A stretch of 64,000 nucleotides of DNA from assembly GCA_029762595.1 (NCBI GenBank), contig JARVGJ010000007.1, positions 1-64,000 on the forward strand, written 5' to 3'. Position 1 is the first letter of the stretch. Every line of letters begins with the position of its first letter. The position numbers were made by a program, and so were the translations under genes. Origin of the DNA: Methanolobus sp. (GTDB taxonomy: Archaea; Halobacteriota; Methanosarcinia; Methanosarcinales; Methanosarcinaceae). Below are positions 44,138-54,212 of this stretch, piece by piece. The notes beneath the pieces were generated by a model that was given only the letters and a program-made list of their open reading frames with translations, did not search any database and had not been told where the DNA came from.

Positions 44138-44577
44138 ATGGACAGTTAACTAATGGCCGCAAACACCTTGCAGCTTAATGGCAACTTCATTGCTATTATC
44201 GCATGCCTTGGCGCTTATCAGCACCCCACATAATGCATAATAGATAATAAAGCTTTTGGGCAAACAGATACAATATGATCATTACCATATAAAGAACAAT
44301 AATCCTGATAGTTTTCAGGCGATATACTGACAAACAAATTAAATGATGTAACTGATAACAGAGTGACACCAGAGATTACTTTGTGTAAAAGCAACTCTCC
44401 CTATTTACCCATAGTGCCAGCATATGCGGCATCCGGATGAATCTGGATTGATCGGGATATTGTCATCAGTGAACCAATTCACCAGTTATCACAGGGATCA
44501 TACGGGTTAAAAAGTATTCTAGCTGTGAAGATAATGGTTAAAATATTCCATTTTTCGGATCTGGAAAAGATAAAGGA
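44138..44577. other. Intergenic region between the tRNAs and the exported 150-residue protein
   Basis: About 440 AT-rich bases with no supported gene, terminator or repeat. It must contain the minus-strand promoter of the tRNA row near its left end, but no clear TATA box was singled out. Confidence 0.35.
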
Positions 44578-45027
44578 TCATCCACTATAGAATGTATCGG
44601 GTGTGGATCTGACACCTGACATACTTCTTGTTGAACCGTCCGGATATACCAGTGTCAGGACCTTTACCCTACTACCCAGTTCATGTGAATCGTGCAGATA
44701 GTATGCATCGTTATTACGTGACACATCACTGGCAAAGACAACTGCATGGTCCCTTCCTATCTCAAGAATCTCCACCTCTGCAAAATCCAGGAAAAAATCA
44801 TCAAGAGCAGGCTCCAGATTATATGCCCCCAGCAAAAGGACATACATGCGGGAGAACATATCAAGGCTGTAAGAAACTGAAATCACCGCATCGTTTCCCT
44901 GGAATCTCATAGATACCTGATCATACTGCATATATTGTCCTTCATTTGAAATGATATCATTGGTGACCGAAAATGACAGAATGAATATCATGAATGCAAA
45001 TAACAGGAAGGGTGTCAGCTTCATCAT
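44578..45027 (-). CDS. Conserved-looking exported protein of about 149 residues, function unknown
   Basis: The frame opens at 45051, but the ATG-ATG at 45027-45022 gives a clean signal peptide or membrane anchor (MMKLTPFLLFAFMIFILSF) and is preferred. The mature part is a small, beta-rich, acidic domain with Y-V-L-L-L-G-A-Y-N-L-E-P-A-L-D-D-F-F. It has no cysteines and no known motif. It is divergent from lonB with about 175 bases between starts. No family was recognised. An extracytoplasmic location is inferred. Confidence 0.65.
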   Translation of the reverse strand: MMKLTPFLLFAFMIFILSFSVTNDIISNEGQYMQYDQVSMRFQGNDAVISVSYSLDMFSRMYVLLLGAYNLEPALDDFFLDFAEVEILEIGRDHAVVFASDVSRNNDAYYLHDSHELGSRVKVLTLVYPDGSTRSMSGVRSTPDTFYSG

Positions 45028-45153
45028 ATAAGGGCCCCCGGAAAAAAACACATAGTTTCTTATAGTCTGATGCCACTATAGCCATATTAACTTTACTCAC
45101 AAGTTACAGCACAAATACAATAAATAAGGTTTACATAGTTATAAAACCGTCAA

Positions 45154-45161
45154 GTATATAT
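45154..45161 (+). promoter_or_regulatory. TATA box of lonB
   Basis: GTATATAT about 48 bases before the ATG predicts a transcript start near 45185 and a short leader carrying the ribosome site. Confidence 0.5.
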
Positions 45162-45201
45162 TTTGTACGTACAACTGTGAACAAACATTAATCTTTGTGA
45201 G

Positions 45202-47109
45202 ATGACTATGGAAAAAGAGATCACTACTCCTAGCGATGAGATTGAACTTTATGGAGACAATTTCCATACCACAGACTCCATAGATGTTCCTGAGCTTTTG
45301 ATAGACCAGATAATCGGACAGGAACATGCAGTGGAGGTGGTGAAAAAAGCAGCAAGCCAGAGAAGGCATGTCATGATGATAGGCAGTCCAGGTACGGGTA
45401 AGTCCTTACTTGCAAAAGCCATGGCAGAACTTCTTCCAAAGGAAGAGTTACAGGACATAATGGCATATCCTAACCCTGAAGACAGCAACAACCCAAAGAT
45501 ACGCTCGGTTCCTGGCGGAAAGGGCAGGGAGATCGTCATGGCTCACAAACTGGAAGCACAGAAAAAGCTCCAGTCACGTAACATGCTAATGATGATACTG
45601 ATATTTGGTATAATCATCTATTCATTCTATGTCGGTCAGCTTTTATGGGGTATCATAGCTGCAATAATGATACTACTCCTGACACGCCAGTTCATGCCAA
45701 AAGAAGAGATGATGATCCCAAAGCTGATAGTTTCCAACTACCAAAAGGATCACGCACCTTTCCTGGATGCCACCGGTACACATGCAGGTGCACTGCTTGG
45801 TGATGTGAGGCACGACCCATTCCAGTCTGGAGGACTTGAGACACCGGCACACGACAGGGTAGAGAGCGGTGACATACACAAGTCACACAAAGGTGTACTC
45901 TTCATAGATGAGATCAACACCCTGAGCCTTGAGTCCCAGCAGAGCCTGCTTACAGCCCTGCAGGAAAAGGAGTATCCCATCACCGGACAATCCGAAAGGA
46001 GTTCAGGTGCCCTTGTAAAAACAGAACCTGTGCCCTGTGATTTTATCATGGTCGCTGCAGGTAACCTTGATGCTATGGAGAAGATGCATCCTGCACTAAG
46101 ATCCCGTATAAAGGGTTATGGATACGAACTATTCATGAGGGAATCCATGGAAGATACACCTGATAACCGCAAGAACCTTGTCAGGTTCGTGGCACAGGAG
46201 GTCATGAGAGATGGACGCATACCTCCTTTTGACAAGAGTGCTGTTGACGAGGTTATCAGGGAAGCTCAGAGAAGAGCAGGAAGAAAAGGCCATCTCACCC
46301 TGAAACTCCGTGACCTTGGAGGACTTGTGAGAGTGGCTGGTGACATCGCGCACTCAGAAGATGTACCTGTGGCCACTGCAAAGCATGTGCTTGCAGCAAA
46401 GAAAATGGCAAGGTCCATAGAACAACAACTTGCTGACAATTACCTGGAACGCAAGAATGACTACCAGCTCTTCCAGAAAACAGGCGGTGCCGTAGGAAGG
46501 GTCAACGGTCTTGCAGTAATGGGCGGAGATTCCGGTATCGTTCTGCCAATAATGGCAGGAGTCACACCGGCACTTTCCAATACTGGAGGTAAAGTAATTG
46601 CAACAGGAATGCTGAAAGATATAGCAAAGGAAGCTGTACAGAATGTGTCTGCCGTGATCAAGAACGTCACCGGCAAGGATATAATGAACCGTGACATCCA
46701 CATCCAGTTCATAGGGACCTATGAAGGTGTGGAAGGTGACAGCGCCTCCATATCCATAGCAACCGCCGTCATATCAGCACTTGAGAACATTCCGATCGAT
46801 CAGTCTGTAGCCATGACTGGTTCACTATCTGTCAGAGGGGATGTGCTCCCCATCGGAGGTGCGACCTACAAGATAGAAGCTGCAGCAAGAGCCGGCATCA
46901 AGAAGGTCATTATTCCTAAATCCAATGAGGATGATGTTCTTATCGAAGAGGCATACAAAGACATAATAGAAATAGTTCCGGTAACCAACATAATAGAAGT
47001 TATCGAGCACAGTCTTGTAGGACCCGAAAAGAACAGGATTGTTGAAAAACTTAAAAACCTTAGCAATCTCAAGGTCAGCGCAGATATGCCCGAGATAGTC
47101 CCTGCATAA
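45202..47109 (+). CDS. lonB: Membrane-bound ATP-dependent protease LonB
   Basis: An archaeal Lon protease of 635 residues, anchored in the membrane and degrading misfolded or regulatory proteins. The AAA+ domain has Walker A GSPGTGKS (G61-K67) and Walker B V-L-F-I-D-E-I-N. Two helices inserted between them (about 130-165) give the membrane anchor typical of LonB. The C-terminal protease has catalytic S514 in G-D-S-A-S and K557 in A-T-Y-K-I-E, 43 residues apart as in other Lon enzymes. ATG at 45202 and 45208 are both possible. tldD follows 53 bases later. Confidence 0.95.
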   Translation: MTMEKEITTPSDEIELYGDNFHTTDSIDVPELLIDQIIGQEHAVEVVKKAASQRRHVMMIGSPGTGKSLLAKAMAELLPKEELQDIMAYPNPEDSNNPKIRSVPGGKGREIVMAHKLEAQKKLQSRNMLMMILIFGIIIYSFYVGQLLWGIIAAIMILLLTRQFMPKEEMMIPKLIVSNYQKDHAPFLDATGTHAGALLGDVRHDPFQSGGLETPAHDRVESGDIHKSHKGVLFIDEINTLSLESQQSLLTALQEKEYPITGQSERSSGALVKTEPVPCDFIMVAAGNLDAMEKMHPALRSRIKGYGYELFMRESMEDTPDNRKNLVRFVAQEVMRDGRIPPFDKSAVDEVIREAQRRAGRKGHLTLKLRDLGGLVRVAGDIAHSEDVPVATAKHVLAAKKMARSIEQQLADNYLERKNDYQLFQKTGGAVGRVNGLAVMGGDSGIVLPIMAGVTPALSNTGGKVIATGMLKDIAKEAVQNVSAVIKNVTGKDIMNRDIHIQFIGTYEGVEGDSASISIATAVISALENIPIDQSVAMTGSLSVRGDVLPIGGATYKIEAAARAGIKKVIIPKSNEDDVLIEEAYKDIIEIVPVTNIIEVIEHSLVGPEKNRIVEKLKNLSNLKVSADMPEIVPA

Positions 47110-47162
47110 GGCCGGGACTCTCATTTAATTTATGTTTCATTTACACCCGGAGGATAAAGATC

Positions 47163-48494
47163 ATGCATAGTGTAGACTTTTTTGATACAAGGATCATAGA
47201 GGGTACCACCACATCCATTGTCCTTGATAATGGAAAGATAGAGCAGATATCTGTCAATTTTACAAAAGGCGCCGCAGTGCGTGCATTGAAGGGTGGTTCC
47301 TGGGGATTCACATCCGCAGACGGGGATTTCGATATCGAAAAGGCGATACGTGCCGCATCAGAGCTAGCCATTAGCATGGATGAGAAATCACCAAAAGAAA
47401 AGGTGCAGATGAAAGAAATAGCAAAACCTGTTGTAAACAACCTCCCAAAAGTGAAGAAGAACCCCATGGACATATCCCTTGAGGAAAAGGTGAGTAACCT
47501 GACGGAATTTGGCAAACATGCCAAAAAGGAAGGTATCAGCAGCACTAGTGCCATCTATAGTGAATCATCATACAGGATAATGTACACCGACTCTACCGGT
47601 ATAGTGGGTGAGTATGATGTTGTACGCACCGGTTTTGCCATCAGTGCGGTGGCATCAAGGAACGGCATTTACCAGGCAGGCAGGGAAAGTCGCTTTGGCA
47701 CCACAGGATATGAGATCTTTGACAAATATAATGCTGCGGAGCTGGCAGAAGAAGCTGCTAAGAGCGCATTACAGCTGCTTGATGCAAAACCAGCAAAAGG
47801 AGGGAATATGCCAGTCATACTCGATCCGGAACTTGCCGGGGTCTTTGCCCATGAGGCCGTCGGACATGCATCAGAAGCAGACCTTGTGCTGGAAGGGAGT
47901 TCGGTACTTGAAGACCGTATAGGTCAAAATATTGCCTCTCCCCTGATCACGATCATCGATGATCCCACAATGCATGAATACGGTTACTTCCCCTTTGATG
48001 ATGAAGGTGCACAATCAGAAAAGACCACAATCATAGAGAATGGCGCACTGAGATCATACCTGCATTCCAGGGAAACGGCTGCCAAACTAGGAGGCACTCC
48101 CGGACATTGTCGTGCCCAGGGTCATTCCCGGCCAATAGTGCGTATGAGCAATACATATATAGACAACGGCCACTCCGAATTCGGAGAAATGCTGGAAGAT
48201 ATAGGCAATGGAATGTATCTTATAGGCTCCCGGGGAGGACAGGTAAACACCGGTGAAGGAGTATTCCAGTTCAATGCGGAAAAAGGATACCTGATAGAGG
48301 ATGGGAAACTCACAACATTGATAAGGGACGTATCACTCTCCGGGAAGATACTGGAGATACTGAAAAATGTGAAGATGGTTGGCAATGACCTGAAAATGAA
48401 CTCAGGCAGATGTGGCAAGGGAGGGCAACTTGTGCCTGTGACCGACGGTTCTCCGCATCTGATGATATCAGAAGCCATGGTCGGAGGTGCCTGA
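47163..48494 (+). CDS. tldD: TldD-type metalloprotease subunit
   Basis: A 443-residue zinc protease subunit that in other organisms works as a heterodimer with TldE to digest unfolded peptides. The metal site H-E-A-V-G-H (H230, E231, H235) is intact in FAHEAVGHASEAD. The C-terminal G-G-Q-V-N-T-G-E-G and C-G-K-G-G-Q segments are typical. The ATG has CCGGAGGA just upstream. It is coupled to tldE and lies downstream of lonB, forming a proteolysis cluster. Confidence 0.95.
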   Translation: MHSVDFFDTRIIEGTTTSIVLDNGKIEQISVNFTKGAAVRALKGGSWGFTSADGDFDIEKAIRAASELAISMDEKSPKEKVQMKEIAKPVVNNLPKVKKNPMDISLEEKVSNLTEFGKHAKKEGISSTSAIYSESSYRIMYTDSTGIVGEYDVVRTGFAISAVASRNGIYQAGRESRFGTTGYEIFDKYNAAELAEEAAKSALQLLDAKPAKGGNMPVILDPELAGVFAHEAVGHASEADLVLEGSSVLEDRIGQNIASPLITIIDDPTMHEYGYFPFDDEGAQSEKTTIIENGALRSYLHSRETAAKLGGTPGHCRAQGHSRPIVRMSNTYIDNGHSEFGEMLEDIGNGMYLIGSRGGQVNTGEGVFQFNAEKGYLIEDGKLTTLIRDVSLSGKILEILKNVKMVGNDLKMNSGRCGKGGQLVPVTDGSPHLMISEAMVGGA

Positions 48495-48495
48495 T

Positions 48496-49806
48496 ATGTA
48501 CGACCTTGCTGAAAAAGCCCTCAATGCAGCCACAAAGTACGGCGCAACAGAGGCAGAAGTATACATAATGGAAAGCCAGAAGACATCCGTAAGTATACAG
48601 AAGGATGTCATAGAAGGGGCAAAAGAAAACATTACAACAGGTATAGGCATACGTGCTGTAGTAAATGGTGCTATTGGCTTTGCAAGTACCAACATAATGA
48701 GCCACGTTGATGAGGCAGCCAAAAACGCTGTCGCCTCTGCAAAGATACAGGACAGCGATCCCGACTGGAAATCATTACCATCCAATCAGAAATATCCGCA
48801 AGTTTCCGGTATCATGGACCCTGCCATAAAGAACATGGAACTTGATGACTGCATCGGGCACACCATGGAAATGATGGAGGGAGCAAAGACCATACCAGGC
48901 ATTATAGTCACTTCCGGAAGTTTCAGCCGCAGTCATGGTAAAAGGCTTATATTGAACACAAACGGAATAGAAATATCAGAAGAAGGAACCGGCGTTTCAG
49001 GATTCGTAGATGTAATCACCAGTTCCACAGAGGCATCTACTGCCTATGACTTTGCTATATCACGCAGCAATGATATCGATTTTGCATGCATTGGCAAGAA
49101 TGCTTCCATACTTGCGAAAAGATCCCAGAACGCAGTGGCCATTGAAAGCCACAGAACAGAGGTGATCCTTCATCCCTTTGCATTCTCAGACCTGATAGAG
49201 AACACGCTCATACCTTCCATAGACGCTGACAACGTTCAGAAAGGACGTTCCAGTCTGATTGGAAAGCGAGGGGAAATAATAGCAAACAATGATCTTTCAA
49301 TATATGATGACGGTCTTCTGGAAGGTGGCATTGAGACCGGCGTTGCAGATGATGAGGGAGTTGCGTCACAGAAGACAACCTTAATACAGAAAGGGGAATT
49401 CATGTCATACCTTTATGACACCTACACTGCAGGAAAGGACAACGTGGAAAGTACTGGCAACGCATCCCGTAATTCTTATCTATCCACACCTTCGGTGGGA
49501 ACCAGGAACCTTATAATTGATTTCCCCAGATGTGATGTTGTAGCTGACACTGATCGTGGCGTTTATGTAAATACGGTCATAGGCGCTCATACGGCAAACG
49601 CCATATCAGGGGATTTCTCCGTGGAAGCAAGGAATGCCTTTACTATAAAGGACGGTCAACTTGACAAGCCTATCAAGTCACTTATGATTTCCGGAAATAT
49701 ATTTGATATGCTTAAGAACATCAACGGAGCAGGCACTGATGTCAGGAAAGTAGGTGGCACTATAACTCCTTCCATAAGGGTTTCGGACATTAGTGTAGTA
49801 GGCTGA
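48496..49806 (+). CDS. tldE: TldE/PmbA-type protease subunit
   Basis: A 436-residue partner of TldD with the same fold but no H-E-x3-H site, as expected for TldE/PmbA. Conserved blocks are G-I-G-I-R-A-V-V-N-G-A-I-G-F-A and G-I-E-T-G-V-A-D-D-E-G-V. The frame opens at a GTG at 48487 inside the Shine-Dalgarno GGAGGTG. The ATG at 48496, six bases after it and one base past the tldD stop, is the better start. Confidence 0.94.
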   Translation: MYDLAEKALNAATKYGATEAEVYIMESQKTSVSIQKDVIEGAKENITTGIGIRAVVNGAIGFASTNIMSHVDEAAKNAVASAKIQDSDPDWKSLPSNQKYPQVSGIMDPAIKNMELDDCIGHTMEMMEGAKTIPGIIVTSGSFSRSHGKRLILNTNGIEISEEGTGVSGFVDVITSSTEASTAYDFAISRSNDIDFACIGKNASILAKRSQNAVAIESHRTEVILHPFAFSDLIENTLIPSIDADNVQKGRSSLIGKRGEIIANNDLSIYDDGLLEGGIETGVADDEGVASQKTTLIQKGEFMSYLYDTYTAGKDNVESTGNASRNSYLSTPSVGTRNLIIDFPRCDVVADTDRGVYVNTVIGAHTANAISGDFSVEARNAFTIKDGQLDKPIKSLMISGNIFDMLKNINGAGTDVRKVGGTITPSIRVSDISVVG

Positions 49807-49837
49807 ACCTAAGGTATGAGAAATATCCGGATGTCTT

Positions 49838-49864
49838 CATTTCATTTTTTTTCTTCTTTTTTTT
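49838..49864 (+). terminator. T-rich transcription stop after tldE
   Basis: A 27-base stretch consisting almost only of T with a few C and A begins about 30 bases after the tldE stop. Archaeal transcription often ends at such U-tracts without a hairpin. Confidence 0.55.
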
Positions 49865-50004
49865 GATTAAATCGGTAAACAGATATTTGCCAGACCGTGC
49901 ATTTTCCTAAAGTGTGCATCCTGTTAAATATTATTATTTATTAAAAAGGAGAAGACATACTTAAAAGAGTTGACTTTGTAAATGTGCAGAAAATTTAGAA
50001 ACAA

Positions 50005-50012
50005 TTATATAT
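50005..50012 (+). promoter_or_regulatory. Probable TATA box of the histidine kinase gene
   Basis: TTATATAT in an AT-rich region about 80 bases before the ATG at 50087. It would give a leader of about 50 bases. Confidence 0.4.
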
Positions 50013-50086
50013 AGATATAAATTATAAGGGGTTTATATTCCAATAAAGACAATGATGAACTGTAATTTTCCTTTTAAGGCGAGCAA

Positions 50087-52138
50087 ATGGCGAGTTTACA
50101 TAAAAAAACCATGGGAATCATTGCTGTAACTCTTTTAGGAATGATATTTGTAATATATCTGAGCTCGCATTTTATAATAATGGAGAGCTTTGACAAACTG
50201 GAGGAGAGGGAAAACACAAGAAATGCCTATTGCCTGAAGAACACATTTCTGTCACAAACCCATGACTTTGAAAAGAAAGCTGCAGATTGGTCAGCATGGG
50301 ATGAGACTTACAAGTTCGTCCAGGATAATAACAGTGAATTTGTTGAAAAATACCTCATCAACGCGACCTTTTACAACCATAGACTGGATTTTATACTTTT
50401 CTACGATGATAAAGGAGACCAGGTCTACAAAAAAACGGTCCTTCTGGATGTGAGCAATGAAGGACCTATCCATGAAATGGAAAAGCATCTTCAAAAGACA
50501 AGCTCACTTCTGGAACATACCAGCGAGAACAGCACAAAGACAGGGTTTCTCATACTTGAAGGCAAACCTATACTGATAAGCTCACAGCCTGTTATCAGAA
50601 GTGATATGAGCGGACCTATTGCAGGAACTGTGCTTGTGGGAAGGATAATTGGTGATGATGAGATTGAAAGGTTACACAGGATAACAGGCCTGGAAATAAG
50701 TGTTAAAGATCTTAACGACCACAAGGTTGAACGCAACACTTCTGAAGTATTTGCCCACATTATCGATCAACAATATCAAGATGAGAATATAATCATCTTA
50801 ACTGATGCGTCATACGTTCTATCATATGTTAATTTCAATGATATATATGGAAATGATGCTTTTGCACTGGAGATCCGCACACTCCGGGACATACACCAGC
50901 AGGGAATCACCACAATAAATTATTTATTTCTCTTTTTAATCCTTATAGGCATCATCTTTGGCAACTCTGCCACCATTTTGCTTAAAAGATCACACATATC
51001 CCGCCTCAAAAGACTTCGTGATGAAGTAAGGCGCATCGGAGAAAAGGGAGATTTTTCAAAGAGGGTCGCATATAAAGGAGACGACGAGGTTGCCGGATTG
51101 GGCGAATCTATAAACAGTATGCTCGAATCACTTGAAAGGTCGCAGTATCTTATAGTGAAAAGAGATACCACCATAAATGCAATTTTACAGGCAATGCCTG
51201 ACATGATGTTCCAGATAAAAAAAGATGGCAGCATCTGTAATTATAAGCTCTCAACGGATAAATGCCTCTACCAGTCCCCGGAAACAGAACTTAATATAAA
51301 TCTGGAAGATATACTGCCTGCACACATAGCCGCGATGGAGCTTAAAGTAATAGAACAGGCCCTGCGAACAAATAAGATACAGACCATGCAATATACTATG
51401 CCTGTCAAGGGAGAGATCAGGGATTTTGAAGTTAGGATAGTGGTCTGCGGGGAGGATGAGGTCATGGCTATCGTTAAAGATATAACCGAGATAAAGCAGG
51501 CAGAGGAGATGCGCAGGAAAGATCTGCTCCTAAAAGAGATACATCATCGCGTCAAAAATAATCTTCAGATAATATCAAGTCTGCTACGGTTACAATCACG
51601 GAATTTTACAGATATTAAAACAGTGGAGGCTTTCAGAGAGAGCCAGAACCGTGCAAAGATGATGGCTATTGCTCACGAAAAACTCTATCAGTCCCAGGAT
51701 ATGGAGAATATAGAACTTGAGAATTATGTGGAGACACTCTCGAATTATTTGCTTCATACCTATGGATATGAACCAGAAGATATCAAAATTGATATAAATA
51801 TTAAAAACTTAATACTGGGTATTGATACTGCCATTCCTCTGGGGCTTATCATAAATGAGATCGTATCAAATGCCCTGAAGCATGCTTTTAATAACCATAA
51901 AGGGAAAATACAAATAGATATGCTTCCTGAAGATAATGGGCTTTACTTGCTGACCATTATGGATGACGGAATAGGATTTCCGGAAGATATCGACTTTATG
52001 AACACAGAATCATTGGGGATGCAGATAGTTGTCTCTCTGGTAGAACAGATCGAAGGAAGGATCGAACTTAAGAGAGATAACGGTACTGAATTTAATATCA
52101 CATTCAAGGAACTATCCTATAAACGAAGGGACTATTGA
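50087..52138 (+). CDS. Membrane sensor histidine kinase (CHASE4-HAMP-PAS-HisKA_2)
   Basis: A 683-residue sensor kinase. The first helix is at about 9-29, then an extracytoplasmic CHASE4-like domain (K-K-A-A-D-W-S-A-W-D-E-T-Y near 65) and a second helix near 278-303. A HAMP linker follows, then a PAS domain (about 360-470). The kinase core has E-I-H-H-R-V-K-N-N-L-Q (probable phospho-H487) and the ATPase boxes N-E-I-V-S-N-A-L-K-H and D-D-G-I-G-F. It is coupled to a REC-PAS response regulator, whose start overlaps its stop. The signal is unknown. Confidence 0.92.
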   Translation: MASLHKKTMGIIAVTLLGMIFVIYLSSHFIIMESFDKLEERENTRNAYCLKNTFLSQTHDFEKKAADWSAWDETYKFVQDNNSEFVEKYLINATFYNHRLDFILFYDDKGDQVYKKTVLLDVSNEGPIHEMEKHLQKTSSLLEHTSENSTKTGFLILEGKPILISSQPVIRSDMSGPIAGTVLVGRIIGDDEIERLHRITGLEISVKDLNDHKVERNTSEVFAHIIDQQYQDENIIILTDASYVLSYVNFNDIYGNDAFALEIRTLRDIHQQGITTINYLFLFLILIGIIFGNSATILLKRSHISRLKRLRDEVRRIGEKGDFSKRVAYKGDDEVAGLGESINSMLESLERSQYLIVKRDTTINAILQAMPDMMFQIKKDGSICNYKLSTDKCLYQSPETELNINLEDILPAHIAAMELKVIEQALRTNKIQTMQYTMPVKGEIRDFEVRIVVCGEDEVMAIVKDITEIKQAEEMRRKDLLLKEIHHRVKNNLQIISSLLRLQSRNFTDIKTVEAFRESQNRAKMMAIAHEKLYQSQDMENIELENYVETLSNYLLHTYGYEPEDIKIDINIKNLILGIDTAIPLGLIINEIVSNALKHAFNNHKGKIQIDMLPEDNGLYLLTIMDDGIGFPEDIDFMNTESLGMQIVVSLVEQIEGRIELKRDNGTEFNITFKELSYKRRDY

Positions 52139-52944
52139 TGACAAATGAAAGGATAATGATTGTCGAAGATGAGAAAATAGTAGCTCTGGACATAAAGGGA
52201 AGTCTTGAACATTTAGGATATTCTGTGCCCTGTATGGCTTCCAGCGGTGAGGAGGCCATCATATCTGTTGACCATTGCCATCCAGACCTTATACTAATGG
52301 ACATTGTCCTCAAAGGTAAGATCGATGGCATCGAAGCTGCAAGGACCATACACGAGAACTACAATATACCGATCATTTACCTTACAGCTTATTCGGACGA
52401 ACGGACCCTGCAAAGAGCAAAGCTCACAGAGCCTTTCGGGCACATCCTCAAGCCCTTTGATGAAAGAGAGCTTCGCACGAACATAGAGATAGCACTCTAT
52501 AGAAGAGAAAAGGAAAAAGAAAAACGGTTCGATCGTGATAACTGCATCAACTCGATGCTGAATAATATCGGAGATGGAGTCATATCAACCGACAGGTACG
52601 GTATCATAAAATATATGAACCCCCTTGCAATGGCACTTACCGGATACTGTCAGGAGGAGGCTTTGGGCCAGAATATAGGCAAGGTATTCAAAGTCATTAC
52701 CGAAGATAACAGAATTGCTGACGATCCGATATCAAAAGTTCTGCGGGAAGGTGCTTTTTTTGGTCTTGCTGAAAACACTACGCTCATCTCAAAAGACAAT
52801 ACCCGCATACCACTTGACATCATTGGCTCCCCGGTCACAAACAAACGAAATGAGACCATTGGAACAGTAATCATCTTCTACGATATCTCAGAGAGGAAAG
52901 AGATAGAGAGATCATTCAGAAGCTTTGAAGTATCCTATAGTTAA
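52138..52944 (+). CDS. Response regulator with REC and PAS domains
   Basis: A 268-residue partner of the upstream kinase. The receiver domain (about 5-120) has the acidic pair E-D-E near residue 10, phospho-acceptor D55 in LILMDI, T-A-Y and the switch lysine in L-K-P-F. A PAS domain (about 135-260) follows and ends in D-I-S-E-R-K-E. Most such methanogen proteins continue into a further PAS or kinase domain, but this one stops about ten residues later. There is no DNA-binding domain, so output is probably by protein contact. ATG at 52138 overlaps the kinase stop (TGATG). Confidence 0.9.
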   Translation: MTNERIMIVEDEKIVALDIKGSLEHLGYSVPCMASSGEEAIISVDHCHPDLILMDIVLKGKIDGIEAARTIHENYNIPIIYLTAYSDERTLQRAKLTEPFGHILKPFDERELRTNIEIALYRREKEKEKRFDRDNCINSMLNNIGDGVISTDRYGIIKYMNPLAMALTGYCQEEALGQNIGKVFKVITEDNRIADDPISKVLREGAFFGLAENTTLISKDNTRIPLDIIGSPVTNKRNETIGTVIIFYDISERKEIERSFRSFEVSYS

Positions 52945-52986
52945 AACACTTACTGAATGATTCCCAGAGGAAATATTGCAAGGATA

Positions 52987-54129
52987 TCAGGCATAATTTT
53001 TATTATCAAATGATCCGGGTTCCCGGATGAACACTATCAACAGGATCAATGACACCATTAACATGATCGCACAGAGATAAAAAGGCATTTCAAAGGAAAT
53101 ATAACCTGCAAGAAGACCACCCATAATAGGTCCAAGGGCCATTCCTGCAGCCTGTGAAGCGGTTATTGAACTGACCCTTGAGCTGACAGCCGGTCCTGCC
53201 AGGTCCACAGCCAGGGCCATTACAGGCGTTTCCACTGCTGCCATGGATATACCCTGCAGCGCACGTAATATTATAAGCTGGGTGACATTATCAACATGCC
53301 CCAGGCCGATAACAATAGGTATATTCAGGAGAAGACCCATGGCAATTATACGTTTTCTTCCAAGCCGGTCGGATATGAATCCTACTGGGACCTGGAAGAG
53401 CACCCTTACAATGACATAGGCAGAGACCGCAATACTGAGAGATATGGCACCTGTGTTGAGTCTGGTCTCATACTCCGGCAGGAAAGCAAAGATGATCATA
53501 ATCCCTGCCATCATCATAAACATTGCTATTGAAAGTATAGTGAACTGTAAACTATGACCAACAGACGGCACATTCTTCTTTTCTATAACAGTATCATGCG
53601 TCTCAGACACAAAAAAAGAGATCAATATAAGGCTGGCAAGCCCCAGTAAAGCACATACGTAAAATGCTGTGGCAAAACCATAATAGCTGGCCACTATGCC
53701 ACCTGTCACAGAACCTAAACCAAAACCAAAACCACGGACAGTTGAATATATTCCGATGGCCACACCTCTTGTAGATGCTGATGACATATGGGTGACCATT
53801 GCAACGATCGCAGGGACCGTTGCGCCTACGGTTATGCCCTGTACCATGCGCAGCAGCACAAGTTCATCGAAGTTATGGGTATTTGCATAAATGAAGGATA
53901 TAAGGGTAAATCCCAGCATACCTGCAATAACAAAAGGTTTTCTCCTGTCAAGGGAATCGGACAGACGGGCAAGGAATGGTTGTGACAGGGCATTTGAAAT
54001 TCCAAAAACCGTAGCTATGATACCTGCCTTTACAACTATGGGCGTGTCAGAGAAAATGTTGCTGTCAAGGCCTACAATATATAATGGGAGCAGAAATGCG
54101 AGCATCCCTGTACCAAGGTCCTTGAACAA
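52987..54129 (-). CDS. MFS transporter with uncertain N-terminus
   Basis: A major facilitator superfamily transporter of about 12 helices and at least 380 residues, probably an exporter of unknown substrate. The A-motif-like R-L-S-D-S-L-D-R-R-K-P and the second-half G-F-I-S-D-R-L-G-R-K-R are present. The TTG at 54129 is the first possible start, but the same frame upstream encodes ALYILSLSKLFKDLGTGM, the usual family start, with no ATG, GTG or TTG. Adding one A to the six-A run (T6 at 54172-54177) would connect an ATG at 54191. The C-terminus is intact. Confidence 0.85.
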   Translation of the reverse strand: MFKDLGTGMLAFLLPLYIVGLDSNIFSDTPIVVKAGIIATVFGISNALSQPFLARLSDSLDRRKPFVIAGMLGFTLISFIYANTHNFDELVLLRMVQGITVGATVPAIVAMVTHMSSASTRGVAIGIYSTVRGFGFGLGSVTGGIVASYYGFATAFYVCALLGLASLILISFFVSETHDTVIEKKNVPSVGHSLQFTILSIAMFMMMAGIMIIFAFLPEYETRLNTGAISLSIAVSAYVIVRVLFQVPVGFISDRLGRKRIIAMGLLLNIPIVIGLGHVDNVTQLIILRALQGISMAAVETPVMALAVDLAGPAVSSRVSSITASQAAGMALGPIMGGLLAGYISFEMPFYLCAIMLMVSLILLIVFIREPGSFDNKNYA

Positions 54130-54212
54130 CTTGGAAAGGGAAAGGATATAAAGTGCAGGATCTATTCCCTGTTTTTTATTCTGGTTTTCATGGGAACTAT
54201 TGTATACTTCAG

